A stretch of 64,000 nt of DNA, taken from the NCBI RefSeq assembly GCF_000974445.1, contig NZ_BBOJ01000008.1:248001-312000 (forward strand), read 5' to 3'. Origin of the DNA: Lentzea aerocolonigenes. Lineage in GTDB: Bacteria; Actinomycetota; Actinomycetes; Mycobacteriales; Pseudonocardiaceae. Numbering within the stretch: the stretch's first letter is position 1; each line of letters starts with the position of its first letter. This document shows positions 10,823-18,292 of this stretch, piece by piece. The notes under the pieces are model-generated. The model was not told the DNA's origin and searched no databases. It saw only the letters and a list, made by a program, of their open reading frames with translations. Both the position numbers and the translations under genes were made by a program.

Positions 10823-11424
10823 TCGAGATCGCCGACGGTGTGTTCATCAAGCGGCACACCGACCTGGACCTGACGTTGGGGTACATCACCGGCTCAGGTG
10901 ATTCGCTGCTCGTGGACTCGGGGATGGACTACGCGCTCGCGCAGGAGATCCGCCCGTCGCGGATCGTGTTGACGCACAACCACTTCGACCACGTGCTCGC
11001 GACGGAGGCGTTCCTGCCGTGCGAGGTGTGGGCGCACGAGGACTGCGTCGTCGACGAGGAGCTGCTCGAAAGCCGTGCCGCGTACTACTCGGAGCCGTTC
11101 GAGGGCAAGCTGATCGAGCCCACGCACACGTTCCGCGACACGGTCACGCTGGACGTCGGCGGCCGCAGGGTCGACCTGCACCACTTCGGGCCCGCGCACT
11201 CCTCGCACGACGTGATCGTGCACGTGCCGGACGTGGACGTGGTGTTCGCGGGCGATCTGGTCGAGGAGGGCGCTGAGGCCAAGGCCGGTTCGGATGCCAC
11301 GCCCTCGAACTGGCGCGCCGTCCTCGATCGGATCCTGGACCTGAACCCGCGGATCATCGTGCCGGGCCACGGGAAGCCGGTCGACGCGCAGTTCGTGCGG
11401 GAGATGGAGATCCCCGGCGAGTAG
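10819..11424 (+). CDS. metallo-beta-lactamase fold hydrolase
   Basis: A 201-residue MBL-fold protein. The metal site is intact: HNHFDH at about residues 53-58, His in FGPAHSSHD, Asp in VFAGDLVEE, and the final His in IVPGHGKPV. The family covers hydrolases of thioesters, lactones and phosphoesters; this one is short and has no extra domain, so the substrate is open. The GTG start overlaps the ComB-like stop by four bases, so they are translationally coupled and may act on related compounds (inference). Confidence 0.88.
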   Translation: MIEIADGVFIKRHTDLDLTLGYITGSGDSLLVDSGMDYALAQEIRPSRIVLTHNHFDHVLATEAFLPCEVWAHEDCVVDEELLESRAAYYSEPFEGKLIEPTHTFRDTVTLDVGGRRVDLHHFGPAHSSHDVIVHVPDVDVVFAGDLVEEGAEAKAGSDATPSNWRAVLDRILDLNPRIIVPGHGKPVDAQFVREMEIPGE

Positions 11425-11433
11425 CAACGGGGT

Positions 11434-11769
11434 CTAGCCAGGGGGCCAGGTGAGGCCGCGTCCGCCCAGGACGTGGCAGTGCACGTGGAAGACGGTCTGG
11501 CCGCCGTCCCTGCCGGTGTTGAACACCAGCCGGTAGCCGGACTCGTCGACGCCCTCGGACTTCGCGACCTGGTGCGCGGTGGCGAGGATCTCCCCCGCGA
11601 GCACCGGGTCGACGTCGCCGATCGCCTGATGGTGCTCCTTGGGGATCACCAGGACGTGCGTGGGCGCCTTGGGGTCGATGTCGCGGAAGGCGAGCGTGGT
11701 GTCGGTCTCCGTCACCACGGTCGCCGGGATCTCGCCCGCGACGATGCGGCAGAACAGGCAGTTGGTCAC
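11434..11769 (-). CDS. HIT family nucleotide-binding protein (HinT-like)
   Basis: A 111-residue protein of the histidine-triad family, usually purine-nucleoside phosphoramidases. It begins MTNCLFCRIVAGEIPATVV; the histidine triad HVHCHVLGGR lies near the C-terminus with the nucleophilic middle His, and HVLVIPKEHH is the conserved beta-hairpin. Length and motif order match bacterial HinT. It converges with the MBL hydrolase, with 9 bases between their stops. The ATG at 11769 is the only sensible start. Confidence 0.93.
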   Translation of the reverse strand: MTNCLFCRIVAGEIPATVVTETDTTLAFRDIDPKAPTHVLVIPKEHHQAIGDVDPVLAGEILATAHQVAKSEGVDESGYRLVFNTGRDGGQTVFHVHCHVLGGRGLTWPPG

Positions 11770-11846
11770 CCTTGAATGCTATTGGGTGCCGCATTGGTTC
11801 CATTGGGCTCTGTTGTTCCCGCCCGCCGGGGATCAATCATGTCGGG

Positions 11847-11963
11847 ATGAAAGGCGCCAAGCTGCTGGTGGTCGTGCGGTGCCTCATCAGCTTCGCGATC
11901 GGCGTGCTGCTCCTGGTCCTCGCGATCCGCTTCGGTGAGGCGCTCTGGCGGGCGGTCCAGTAG
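11847..11963 (+). CDS. small single-pass membrane protein, hypothetical
   Basis: A 38-residue frame starting ATG at 11847: two lysines, then one hydrophobic helix (LLVVVRCLISFAIGVLLLVL) and a short charged tail. The composition is that of a real small membrane protein rather than random GC-rich frame, but the ribosome site (GTCGGG) is weak and I recognise no family. It sits between the divergent HIT gene and the convergent VOC gene. Confidence 0.4.
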   Translation: MKGAKLLVVVRCLISFAIGVLLLVLAIRFGEALWRAVQ

Positions 11964-11979
11964 CTCCCCAGCTGTTTCC

Positions 11980-12315
11980 TCAGTGGACGAAGCAGAACTC
12001 GTTGCCCTCCGGGTCGCGCATGACCTGGAAGCTGCCCTTCTCGTCGGTGACGACCACGCCCTCGCGTGACGCGCCGAGGTTGACCGCCTTCACGACCGCC
12101 GCTTCGATGTCGTCGACCTCGAAGTCGAGGTGCAGCCGGTTCTTCACGTCCTTGCGCTCGGGCACCGGCTGGAACGACATCCGCACGCCGCCGGGCGGTT
12201 CGACGTGCGCCCAGCCGTGCTCGCGGTTCACCGGCTCGCAGCCGAGCAACTCGGCCCAGAACCGGACCAGCCGGCTCGGCTCGTTGCTGTCGATGACGAT
12301 CTGCTCAAGACGCAT
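11980..12315 (-). CDS. VOC-family (glyoxalase/bleomycin-resistance fold) protein
   Basis: A 111-residue single-domain protein of two beta-alpha-beta-beta-beta modules. It has LRFWAEL-like RLVRFWAELLGCEPV at the start, HLDFEVDDIEAAV in the middle, and MRDPEGNEFCFVH at the end, which is the typical VOC terminus with its metal-ligand position. Members act as glyoxalases, dioxygenases or drug-binding proteins; no substrate can be named. Its ATG lies inside the end of the HxlR-like gene (11-bp overlap), so the two are one operon and the VOC protein may be under that regulator's control. Confidence 0.88.
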   Translation of the reverse strand: MRLEQIVIDSNEPSRLVRFWAELLGCEPVNREHGWAHVEPPGGVRMSFQPVPERKDVKNRLHLDFEVDDIEAAVVKAVNLGASREGVVVTDEKGSFQVMRDPEGNEFCFVH

Positions 12316-12628
12316 CGGTGTCCACCAGGTTCTCCCGTGCCCAGTTCTGTCCGGCCCAGTTCTCTCGGGCCCAGTCGCAGCAGAGATCGAGCAGTCCGAG
12401 CATCTTGCGCCCTCGCGCGGTCAGCTCGTACTCGACGCGCGGCGGGTTCTCGTCGAAGGCCTCGCGCACCACCGTGCCGTCGCGCTCCACCGCCCGCAAC
12501 GTCCCGGTGAGCACTTTGGGAGTCACGACCGGCAGCCCGCGCAACACGTGCGTCGTCGACTTGTCACCGATGCGGTACGGCAGGTCGACCACAGCGTTGG
12601 TCGTTGGCTCGCCGTGCTGGCATTCCAC
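12305..12628 (-). CDS. HxlR-like winged-helix transcriptional regulator with shortened N-terminus
   Basis: A 107-residue protein whose core matches the HxlR family: HVLRGLPVVTPKVLTGTLR is the recognition region, followed by the wing ERDGTVVREAFDENPPRVEYELTARG. HxlR regulators usually open with a Cys-containing stretch and a GGKW motif before the first helix. Here only about 20 residues precede the core and that motif is unclear, so the N-terminus is either divergent or eroded. The C-terminus has a short NWA repeat (ENWAGQNWARENL). The GTG at 12628 has GGGGGTGAG upstream. It diverges from a dead NmrA-like remnant at 12686, the usual partner of such regulators, and overlaps the VOC gene. Confidence 0.62.
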   Translation of the reverse strand: MECQHGEPTTNAVVDLPYRIGDKSTTHVLRGLPVVTPKVLTGTLRAVERDGTVVREAFDENPPRVEYELTARGRKMLGLLDLCCDWARENWAGQNWARENLVDTDAS

Positions 12629-12685
12629 CTGCTCACCCCCAGCATCGTCGCGGAAACCGGATCCCCGCACCCTACCGTCGCGCCC

Positions 12686-12775
12686 ATGGCGAAGATCGTT
12701 GTTTCCGGAGCGTCCGGCAACGCGTGACGACAGATCGTGGCGGCACTCCGGCCCCAGCCCGCCAGCATCACGCAG
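12686..12775 (+). pseudogene. remnant of an NmrA-like NAD(P)-binding oxidoreductase gene
   Basis: The frame opens MAKIVVSGASGNA, a Rossmann start, hits TGA at 12725, then continues in the same frame as RQIVAALRP. Intact relatives read GNxGRQIVAAL, so the stop most simply replaces a glycine codon (GGA to TGA). After about nine more codons no homology remains. HxlR regulators are often divergent from just such genes, which supports the reading. Confidence 0.6.
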
Positions 12776-12899
12776 CACAAAGGCCACAAGCCACCGTCAT
12801 CACGCAACCACGAAATCCGCAGGTCACCCGCATCGCGCAACCACGAGGCCAGCAGCCCAGCCGCTTCACCCAAAGAAGGAGCAAACCTGCCCGCTCACG

Positions 12900-13150
12900 C
12901 ATCCACGTGGGAACCGGGCCCGACCTCGCTCACGCAATCCATATGGGAACCGCACCCTCACGCACCCCACATGGCGACTGAATCCGGCCGCTAACGACCC
13001 CACGCGAGAACCCCACCGCATATCGGATCCGTACCTGGCCAGCTCATGCACCGCACGTGAGAACCCATCGCACATCGGATCCGCACCCGGCAGCTCGCAC
13101 ACCCCACGTAAGAACCCACCGCACATCGAAACCGCACCCCGCCAGCTCAC
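12900..13150. repeat. decayed tandem repeat of about 51-53 bp units
   Basis: Three adjacent units start with CACGYRAGAACCC at 13001, 13054 and 13105 and each continue with an imperfect copy of CGCACATCGGATCCGCACC and CCAGCTC. Weaker relatives of the unit head (CACGTGGGAACC, CATATGGGAACC, CACATGG) occur at about 12904, 12939 and 12968. No credible protein is encoded; the stretch 12776-13216 otherwise shows no gene. Confidence 0.65.
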
Positions 13151-13171
13151 CCAACCACCCGCGATGGGGGT

Positions 13172-13222
13172 CCGGGGGCAAGCCCCCGGCTGGGGGTCTG
13201 GGGGCTCGGCCCCCAGAAAAAA
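13172..13222. repeat. double GC hairpin element
   Basis: Two adjacent stems: CCGGGGGC/GCCCCCGG (13172-13189) and CTGGGGGC/GCCCCCAG (13198-13216) followed by six As. Read on the minus strand, TTTTTT then CTGGGGGC, it matches a shortened relative at 35416-35436 (TTTT then CTGGGGC/GCCCCAG), so it is probably a dispersed element of this genome. Confidence 0.55.
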
Positions 13223-13275
13223 CACGAGAGGCCGACGAGGTCTGCGCTCTCCGCAGACACACGTCGACCTCGGCC
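13217..13275 (-). terminator. intrinsic terminator of tRNA-Gly
   Basis: Downstream of tRNA-Gly on the minus strand an outer GGCCGA/TCGGCC pairing encloses the perfect stem GTCTGCG/CGCAGAC, followed after TCTCGTG by six Ts. This is the classic stem plus U-tract arrangement. Confidence 0.65.
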
Positions 13276-13278
13276 GCG

Positions 13279-13349
13279 AGCGGGCGACGGGAATCGAACC
13301 CGCGTAGCTAGTTTGGAAGACTAGGGCTCTACCATTGAGCTACGCCCGC
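13279..13349 (-). tRNA. tRNA-Gly (anticodon TCC)
   Basis: A 71-nt cloverleaf on the minus strand. The acceptor arm GCGGGCG pairs with CGCCCGC, the D arm reads TAGCTCAATGGTAGAGC, the anticodon stem-loop CTAGTCTTCCAAACTAG carries TCC, and the T arm holds GGTTCGAAT. No CCA is encoded, as is usual in actinobacteria. It lies back to back with tRNA-Pro, 64 bp away; the pair sits next to tig in mycobacteria as I recall. Confidence 0.96.
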
Positions 13350-13413
13350 GTTGCCGCCCCTCGGAAGGGGCTGCGGTCAAGAGCTTAACGCAGGGCGGTA
13401 AGCTGGTTGCAAC

Positions 13414-13487
13414 CGGGGCGTGGCGCAGTTTGGTAGCGCACCCGCTTTGGGAGCGGGGGGTCGCAGGTTCAAATCCTGTCGCCCCGA
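13414..13487 (+). tRNA. tRNA-Pro (anticodon TGG)
   Basis: A 74-nt cloverleaf. Acceptor CGGGGCG pairs with CGCCCCG, the anticodon stem CCCGC/GCGGG encloses a loop with TGG, and the T arm has GGTTCAAAT. The discriminator base is A and no CCA is encoded. TAAGCT about 15 bases upstream could be its -10 element. Confidence 0.96.
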
Positions 13488-13496
13488 TCGGTTGAC

Positions 13497-13532
13497 GAAA
13501 GCCCTCGGCAACGGCTGTTGTCGGGGGCTTTC
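13497..13532 (+). terminator. hairpin after tRNA-Pro
   Basis: A 16-bp stem (13497-13512 with 13517-13532, two G-T wobbles) and loop GGCT, followed by GGTTTC. It lies 10 bases after tRNA-Pro and 5 bases before the stop of the convergent hydrolase gene, so it can end both transcripts. Confidence 0.75.
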
Positions 13533-13536
13533 GGTT

Positions 13537-14292
13537 TCACAGGTATCTGCTGGCCCACGCCGCGAGCACTTCTGCCACGTAGGCGGCGTCGGCGCGACCT
13601 GTGAGCAGGTGGTCGGCGCCGTCGAGTGAGATGAACGACTTCGGGTGGCGGGCCGCGTCGAAGATGGTCCTGGCGTTGTCGACGCCGACGAGGTCGTCCT
13701 GTGGCGAGTGCATGACGAGCAGTGCGCGGTGCAGGCCGGCGATGCACGCGGTCTGGTTCTGTTCTTTGATGTCGGTCAGGAAGTGGTGGCTGATTCGGAA
13801 CGGGCGTCCGGCGAGCTGCACTTCGGCCACGCCGTGTTGCTCGATCTCCGCTGCCGATGAGCCGATCAGGTGCTCGACGTGGGCGGTGTCGGCTGGTGCG
13901 CCGATCGTGACGACGGCGCGGACTTCTGGCACCTGGTGTGCGGCGGCGAGGACTGCGGCGCCGCCGAGTGAGTGTCCGATGAGGACGCTGGGGGCGCCGA
14001 TCGTGTCGCGGAGGTGGGTTGCGGCGCAGACGAGGTCGTCGACGTTGGAGGTGAACGTCGTGTTGGCGAAGTCGCCGCCGGACTGGCCGAGGCCGGTGAA
14101 GTCGAACCTCAGGACCGCGACTCCGCGGGCTGCCAGTGCGCGGGAGATCCTGGTGGCGGCCACCGAGTCCTTGCCGCAGGTGAAGCAGTGTGCGAACACC
14201 GCGGTCGCGGCGATGTCTCCCGGCGGCAGTTCGAGCCGGCCTGCCAGCGACTGGCCGTCGATGCCGGCGAAGACCGCTTTCCGGTTGTCCAT
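13537..14292 (-). CDS. alpha/beta hydrolase
   Basis: A 251-residue alpha/beta-hydrolase. The nucleophile elbow is GHSLGG, the acid lies in [10 protein letters not shown], and the base is the His of DGADHLLTG, so a complete Ser-Asp-His triad is visible. The N-terminal HCFTCGKDS and [12 protein letters not shown] loops resemble the hydrolase half of the bifunctional hydrolase/OsmC proteins, but no OsmC domain is attached. Probably a cytosolic esterase of unknown substrate. The start lies beside that of the divergent HEPN-motif gene: the two reading frames begin within 10 bp of each other, so their promoters must overlap the opposite coding region. Confidence 0.88.
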   Translation of the reverse strand: MDNRKAVFAGIDGQSLAGRLELPPGDIAATAVFAHCFTCGKDSVAATRISRALAARGVAVLRFDFTGLGQSGGDFANTTFTSNVDDLVCAATHLRDTIGAPSVLIGHSLGGAAVLAAAHQVPEVRAVVTIGAPADTAHVEHLIGSSAAEIEQHGVAEVQLAGRPFRISHHFLTDIKEQNQTACIAGLHRALLVMHSPQDDLVGVDNARTIFDAARHPKSFISLDGADHLLTGRADAAYVAEVLAAWASRYL

Positions 14293-14299
14293 GACCTCT

Positions 14300-16066
14300 A
14301 TGGTGCGTCACGTGCGCTATCAGTACCTGGACGCCCGGCTCCGGCACGCGTTCGACGACGCGAAGCTCGACCGGGGGCAGCGGGCGCTGTTGCAGGGGGT
14401 GTTGCGGGCTCTCGATCCCGACGCGCATCTCGGGGAGCACGTGGCCGGGCTCAACAGCGCGTTTCTGGCCGTCACCCGTGCGCAGGTCGCCCTCGAGAGT
14501 CACGCCGTTGAGGATCAGCCGCGGTGGAACCTGTTGCGGCGCATCATCACCACCTCGCTCGCGTGTGTGGACGCCGCCAAGCCCGCGTACGTCCACGGTG
14601 GCGCCGGGGAGCTCGCGCGGGCGCGCAGGGTTCTCCTCGGCGTCGACGCGGCCATCGCGGCGGATGGTCAGAGGCTCGATCCGCAGGTCACGGCCGCGGC
14701 TGCCGCGAAGCTCGACCCGCGGGCGTTGGGGGACGCGGTGAAGCGGTGGATCACTCCACTGTGGAACGGGATCGAACTTCCGTTGCGCGCCAGGATGATC
14801 GCGGAGGTCGCGGTCGTGGTGGCGGTGCACGGCAGGGACGGGCGGCAGCTGCGCGCGGATCTGTTGCGGTGGCTCAAGAAGCCCGGTGATCTCGAAGAGG
14901 TGCTCTGGCCGGAGCCGCGCCGGCACGTCGTGGCGTTGGTCGTGCGGGGTGCGCGGGTGTTGCGGCACCTGGACGAGCTGCTGCCAGAGGCGCGGCAGGA
15001 GCCGTTGCACCGCAACAGGTTGCCGAAGGACGACTTCCTGAAGGACGCCGTCAACGGGTCGTCGGTGCTGGTGCGGTTGCCGGTCAACGCGGCCGACACG
15101 CACACCGCGGCGTTGCGGGGGAGGCGGATCCTCAACGAGGTGCTCGACCAGTACGCGGCGGGGGAGCGGCTCACCGAGCTGCACGTCGCGCCCGTTTGGC
15201 AGGTCAGCGGGCCTGGTGGGCGGGTCACGCGCGGTACCGAGCACCGGCGCACGGTCGGCAACGCGTATCCGCTCACCGCGTACTGGCCGGCGGAGCTGCG
15301 CAGTGCGATGCGGGTGGCGAATCTCGCACGTCAGGTCGACGCGCCGATGGCCAGCGCCGGGCTCGCGTGGAGTGCGCTGGAGGCGACCGGGCTGGATCCG
15401 AGCAAGATCGCGTGGCTGGCGAAGGCGTGCGCTTTGCAGATGCTGCGGCAGCACCTGATCAGCCTGCACGTCCTCGTCATCAACCACGACGACGAGCTGC
15501 GCCGGCCGCTCGCCGCGCAGGTGCCGACCACCGGCGTGAAGCACCACCTGAGGTCCGTGGACGCCTGGCTGGAGGTGCTGGTCCGCAACAACCGCCCGAA
15601 CGAACAGCTCGCCGCAGCCCAGGAGGCCCTCGCGGCGCTGGCCGAGGACGAGGGCGGGCTGGTGCAGGACCTGGTGGAGCTCTGGCAGGGCAGGCTCGCG
15701 GACTCGAAGGTCCTCGCGGGCTGGTTGCGGGAGCAGGAGGACACCGCCGCCGCGGTGCTGGAATGGCTCTACGTCACCAGGAACCTGGCGTTCCACGCCG
15801 GCCGGTTCGTCTCTCCCGCCGACACCCTCACCGCGCACGCCGGTCAGGCCGTCGCCGATCTGACGCTCGAGTTCCTCGGGAACTGGCGCACGGTGGAAAG
15901 ACAGCGGAGCCGGCAGGAGACCTCCTCGGTGGAGATCTACCGCCGGCTCGCGCAGAGGCAGGATCAGCTGGTGGCCCGGCTCAAGCGGGCGGGATCCGTC
16001 CGCAGGCTCAGCGTCGAGGACATCTCCGGCCCCGACGAGAAGTGGTGGTCCCGCGGTAAGAGTTAA
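14300..16066 (+). CDS. large uncharacterised protein with C-terminal HEPN-like motif
   Basis: A 588-residue, mostly helical cytosolic protein that I do not recognise as a named family. The C-terminal third contains [13 protein letters not shown], like the conserved helix of ApeA/Swt1-type HEPN domains, and about 150 residues later [12 protein letters not shown], which holds an R-N-x-x-x-H element matching the Rx4-6H catalytic motif of HEPN ribonucleases. The N-terminal 350 residues show no known motif. The ATG at 14300 is chosen; ATG 14291, GTG 14303 and GTG 14312 are alternatives. It diverges from the hydrolase and stands alone. A role as an RNase in stress or phage defence is inference from the motif only. 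Confidence 0.72.
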   Translation: MVRHVRYQYLDARLRHAFDDAKLDRGQRALLQGVLRALDPDAHLGEHVAGLNSAFLAVTRAQVALESHAVEDQPRWNLLRRIITTSLACVDAAKPAYVHGGAGELARARRVLLGVDAAIAADGQRLDPQVTAAAAAKLDPRALGDAVKRWITPLWNGIELPLRARMIAEVAVVVAVHGRDGRQLRADLLRWLKKPGDLEEVLWPEPRRHVVALVVRGARVLRHLDELLPEARQEPLHRNRLPKDDFLKDAVNGSSVLVRLPVNAADTHTAALRGRRILNEVLDQYAAGERLTELHVAPVWQVSGPGGRVTRGTEHRRTVGNAYPLTAYWPAELRSAMRVANLARQVDAPMASAGLAWSALEATGLDPSKIAWLAKACALQMLRQHLISLHVLVINHDDELRRPLAAQVPTTGVKHHLRSVDAWLEVLVRNNRPNEQLAAAQEALAALAEDEGGLVQDLVELWQGRLADSKVLAGWLREQEDTAAAVLEWLYVTRNLAFHAGRFVSPADTLTAHAGQAVADLTLEFLGNWRTVERQRSRQETSSVEIYRRLAQRQDQLVARLKRAGSVRRLSVEDISGPDEKWWSRGKS

Positions 16067-16088
16067 GGCACTGAGTTACAGCTCACAG

Positions 16089-17057
16089 CTACGGCTTGGC
16101 CTTGGTGAGCCAGTCCTCGACGCGGTCGGGGTTCGCTTCGACCCACCGCCGTGCCGCCTCGTCCGGCGACATCTTGTACTTGGCGATGAACGACGCGACC
16201 GCGTTCTGCTCGTCGTTGCTCCACTGGAAGTTCTGGATCAGCCGGGCAGCGGGGCCGCCCTTGTCCATGAACTTCTTGGACGCGATCTTGTCGAGGTCGT
16301 AGCCCGGGTAGTCGCAGGCGACCTTGGCGGGATCGGCGTCGCAGCCCGCCTTGTACTCCGGCAGGTCGACCTTGATCAGCTCGATGTCGAGGTGCAGCCA
16401 CTGCGGCTCGAAGAAGTAGCCGATCAGCGGCGTCTTCTTCTCCTCGGCCTGCCGGAACGCCTTGATCAGGGACTGCTCGCTGCCCGCGTAGACGACCTTG
16501 TAGTTGAGGCCCAGGTTCTTGACCAGTGCCTCGTCGTTCGTCACGTACGAGGGGTCGCCGTCAAGCACCTGGCCCCTGCCCTCGGACTGCGCGGTCTTGA
16601 ACAGGTCTGCGTACTTGTTGAGGTTCTGGTAGTTCGTGATGTCCGGGTAGGTCTTCTTCATCCACGGCGGCACGTACCAGCCGATCACGCCCTGGTTGCC
16701 GGACGGGCCGACTCGCACGGCGGTGCGCTTCTCGTCGATGTACTTCTGCTTCAAGTCCTCGTGACCCCAGTTCTCCAGGATCACGTCGATCTCGCCCGAG
16801 TCGAGGCCCTGCCAGGCGGTCTGCTCGTCGACCTCTTTCTTCGTCACCTTGCAACCGAGGCGCTTCTCGGCGAGGTAGCCGATGACGGCCGCGTTCGCCT
16901 CGTAGCCGACCCACGGGTTGACCGCGATGGTGATGGAGTTGCAGGGCTCGGTCGGAGTTGCCGAACTGGAACGCGGTGACGACGACGTCGATCCACCGCC
17001 GCATCCGGCAATCGTCAACACGAATGTCATTGCCAGAGCGATTCTGGGGGCTTGCAC
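16089..17057 (-). CDS. glycine betaine/choline-type ABC substrate-binding lipoprotein (copy 1)
   Basis: A 322-residue OpuAC-family lipoprotein. The signal peptide ends in the lipobox TIAGC followed by a Gly/Ser linker. The mature domain carries NPWVGYEANAAVIGYLAEK and later WYVPPWMKKTYPDI, a family segment whose aromatic residues could contribute to a cation-binding cage. It is a close paralogue of the protein at 20227-21180, sharing for example CDYPGYDLDKI and CDYPDYDLDKI. It is transcribed away from the ATPase-permease-binding-protein operon, with 212 bp between this start and the ATPase start. Likely role: capturing a compatible solute for the same permease, possibly under different conditions. 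Confidence 0.9.
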   Translation of the reverse strand: MQAPRIALAMTFVLTIAGCGGGSTSSSPRSSSATPTEPCNSITIAVNPWVGYEANAAVIGYLAEKRLGCKVTKKEVDEQTAWQGLDSGEIDVILENWGHEDLKQKYIDEKRTAVRVGPSGNQGVIGWYVPPWMKKTYPDITNYQNLNKYADLFKTAQSEGRGQVLDGDPSYVTNDEALVKNLGLNYKVVYAGSEQSLIKAFRQAEEKKTPLIGYFFEPQWLHLDIELIKVDLPEYKAGCDADPAKVACDYPGYDLDKIASKKFMDKGGPAARLIQNFQWSNDEQNAVASFIAKYKMSPDEAARRWVEANPDRVEDWLTKAKP

Positions 17058-17269
17058 GAACAGCTCCTCGTCGAGGGGAACGAGCGGTGCAGGAGACCGC
17101 TCAGTTCAGCTTTTCCCCTTCGCTCAGACCCAGTCAAGTCATGGGATGATTGGTTGTCCATAAAGGACTCCATTCGTCGTAACCCTTGACCGCATCCGTG
17201 TGAAGGTCGATGCTGTCGCGCATCGAGAAACGGTGTGCGCAGTCCGCAACAGGTCGGAGTGGTTTGAGC

Positions 17270-18292
17270 GTGGATCCCGTGATTTCGGTCAGGGACCTGT
17301 GGAAGGTGTTTGGCTCCAATGCGTCTCAAGTGGTGGCATCGGACGAGCTGAAGTCGTTGTCACGGTCGGAGCTGATGGACCGCACGGGTTCCGTTGCCGC
17401 TGTGCGCGGAGTGGACTTCGACGTCGCTCCGGGCGAGATGTTCGTGGTCATGGGCTTGTCCGGGTCGGGCAAGTCCACACTGGTCCGTTGTCTCACGAGA
17501 CTGGTGGAACCGACCGCGGGCACGATCATGTTCGAAGGCGAGAACATTCTCGAAGCGGACGCCAAACGCCTGCGCGACCTGCGCAGGAACAAGTTCTCCA
17601 TGGTGTTCCAGCACTTCGGTCTGCTTCCTCACCGCACCGTCGCCGACAACGTCGGTTACGGACTGGAAATCCGCGGGGTACCGCGGGCGAAACGTGGAGA
17701 ACGATCACAGGAAGTGATCGATCTCGTGGGCCTCTCGGGCTACGAGAAGTCCTATCCGGATCAGCTGTCCGGCGGTATGCAACAGCGCGTCGGGCTTGCG
17801 CGCGCGCTCGCCGGTGATCCAGATGTTTTGTTCTTCGATGAACCTTTCTCCGCGCTCGACCCGTTGATCCGGCGCGACATGCAGTCCGAGGTCATCAGGC
17901 TGCACCGCGAGGTCGGCAAGACGATGGTCTTCATCACCCACGACCTGAGCGAGGCGCTCAAGCTGGGCGACCGCATCCTGATCATGCGTGACGGTCAGGT
18001 CGTGCAGGTCGGCACGGGTGACGAGCTGGTCGGAGCCCCCGCGGACGACTACGTGCGGGACTTCGTGAAGGACGTTCCGCGTTCGCACGTGCTGACCTTG
18101 AAGTGGATCATGCGGCCGCCGCGTCCCGAGGATGAACTGGACGGGCCGGAGCTGTCGCCGGAGACCGTCGTACGTGAGGCCGTGCGCAGCGTGCTGAGCG
18201 CCGACAAGCCCGTGAAGGTCGTGCGGGACGGCGAGCTGCTCGGCGTGGTGGCTGACGAGGAGATCCTCGGGGTCGTGGCCGGGGAGGCGTGA
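17270..18292 (+). CDS. glycine betaine-type ABC transporter ATP-binding protein
   Basis: A 340-residue ATPase of the OpuAA/ProV type that powers compatible-solute uptake. Visible are Walker [10 protein letters not shown], the Q-loop in [11 protein letters not shown], the signature [15 protein letters not shown], Walker [16 protein letters not shown] and the switch His in ITHDLSEAL. About 90 residues after the ATPase core form a reduced regulatory tail ([21 protein letters not shown]), like one CBS repeat. GTG 17270 is used (GGAG 10 bases upstream); TTG 17264 is possible. Its stop overlaps the permease start (TGATG), so expression is coupled. Confidence 0.93.
   Translation: MDPVISVRDLWKVFGSNASQVVASDELKSLSRSELMDRTGSVAAVRGVDFDVAPGEMFVVMGLSGSGKSTLVRCLTRLVEPTAGTIMFEGENILEADAKRLRDLRRNKFSMVFQHFGLLPHRTVADNVGYGLEIRGVPRAKRGERSQEVIDLVGLSGYEKSYPDQLSGGMQQRVGLARALAGDPDVLFFDEPFSALDPLIRRDMQSEVIRLHREVGKTMVFITHDLSEALKLGDRILIMRDGQVVQVGTGDELVGAPADDYVRDFVKDVPRSHVLTLKWIMRPPRPEDELDGPELSPETVVREAVRSVLSADKPVKVVRDGELLGVVADEEILGVVAGEA

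Noticed and set aside
13001..13150. CRISPR array
   Set aside because: The units are directly adjacent and decay along their whole length; there is no repeat-spacer alternation and no cas gene.
13414..13487. tRNA-Pro as an attachment site for an integrated element
   Set aside because: No integrase gene and no second copy of the tRNA 3' end were seen in the window.
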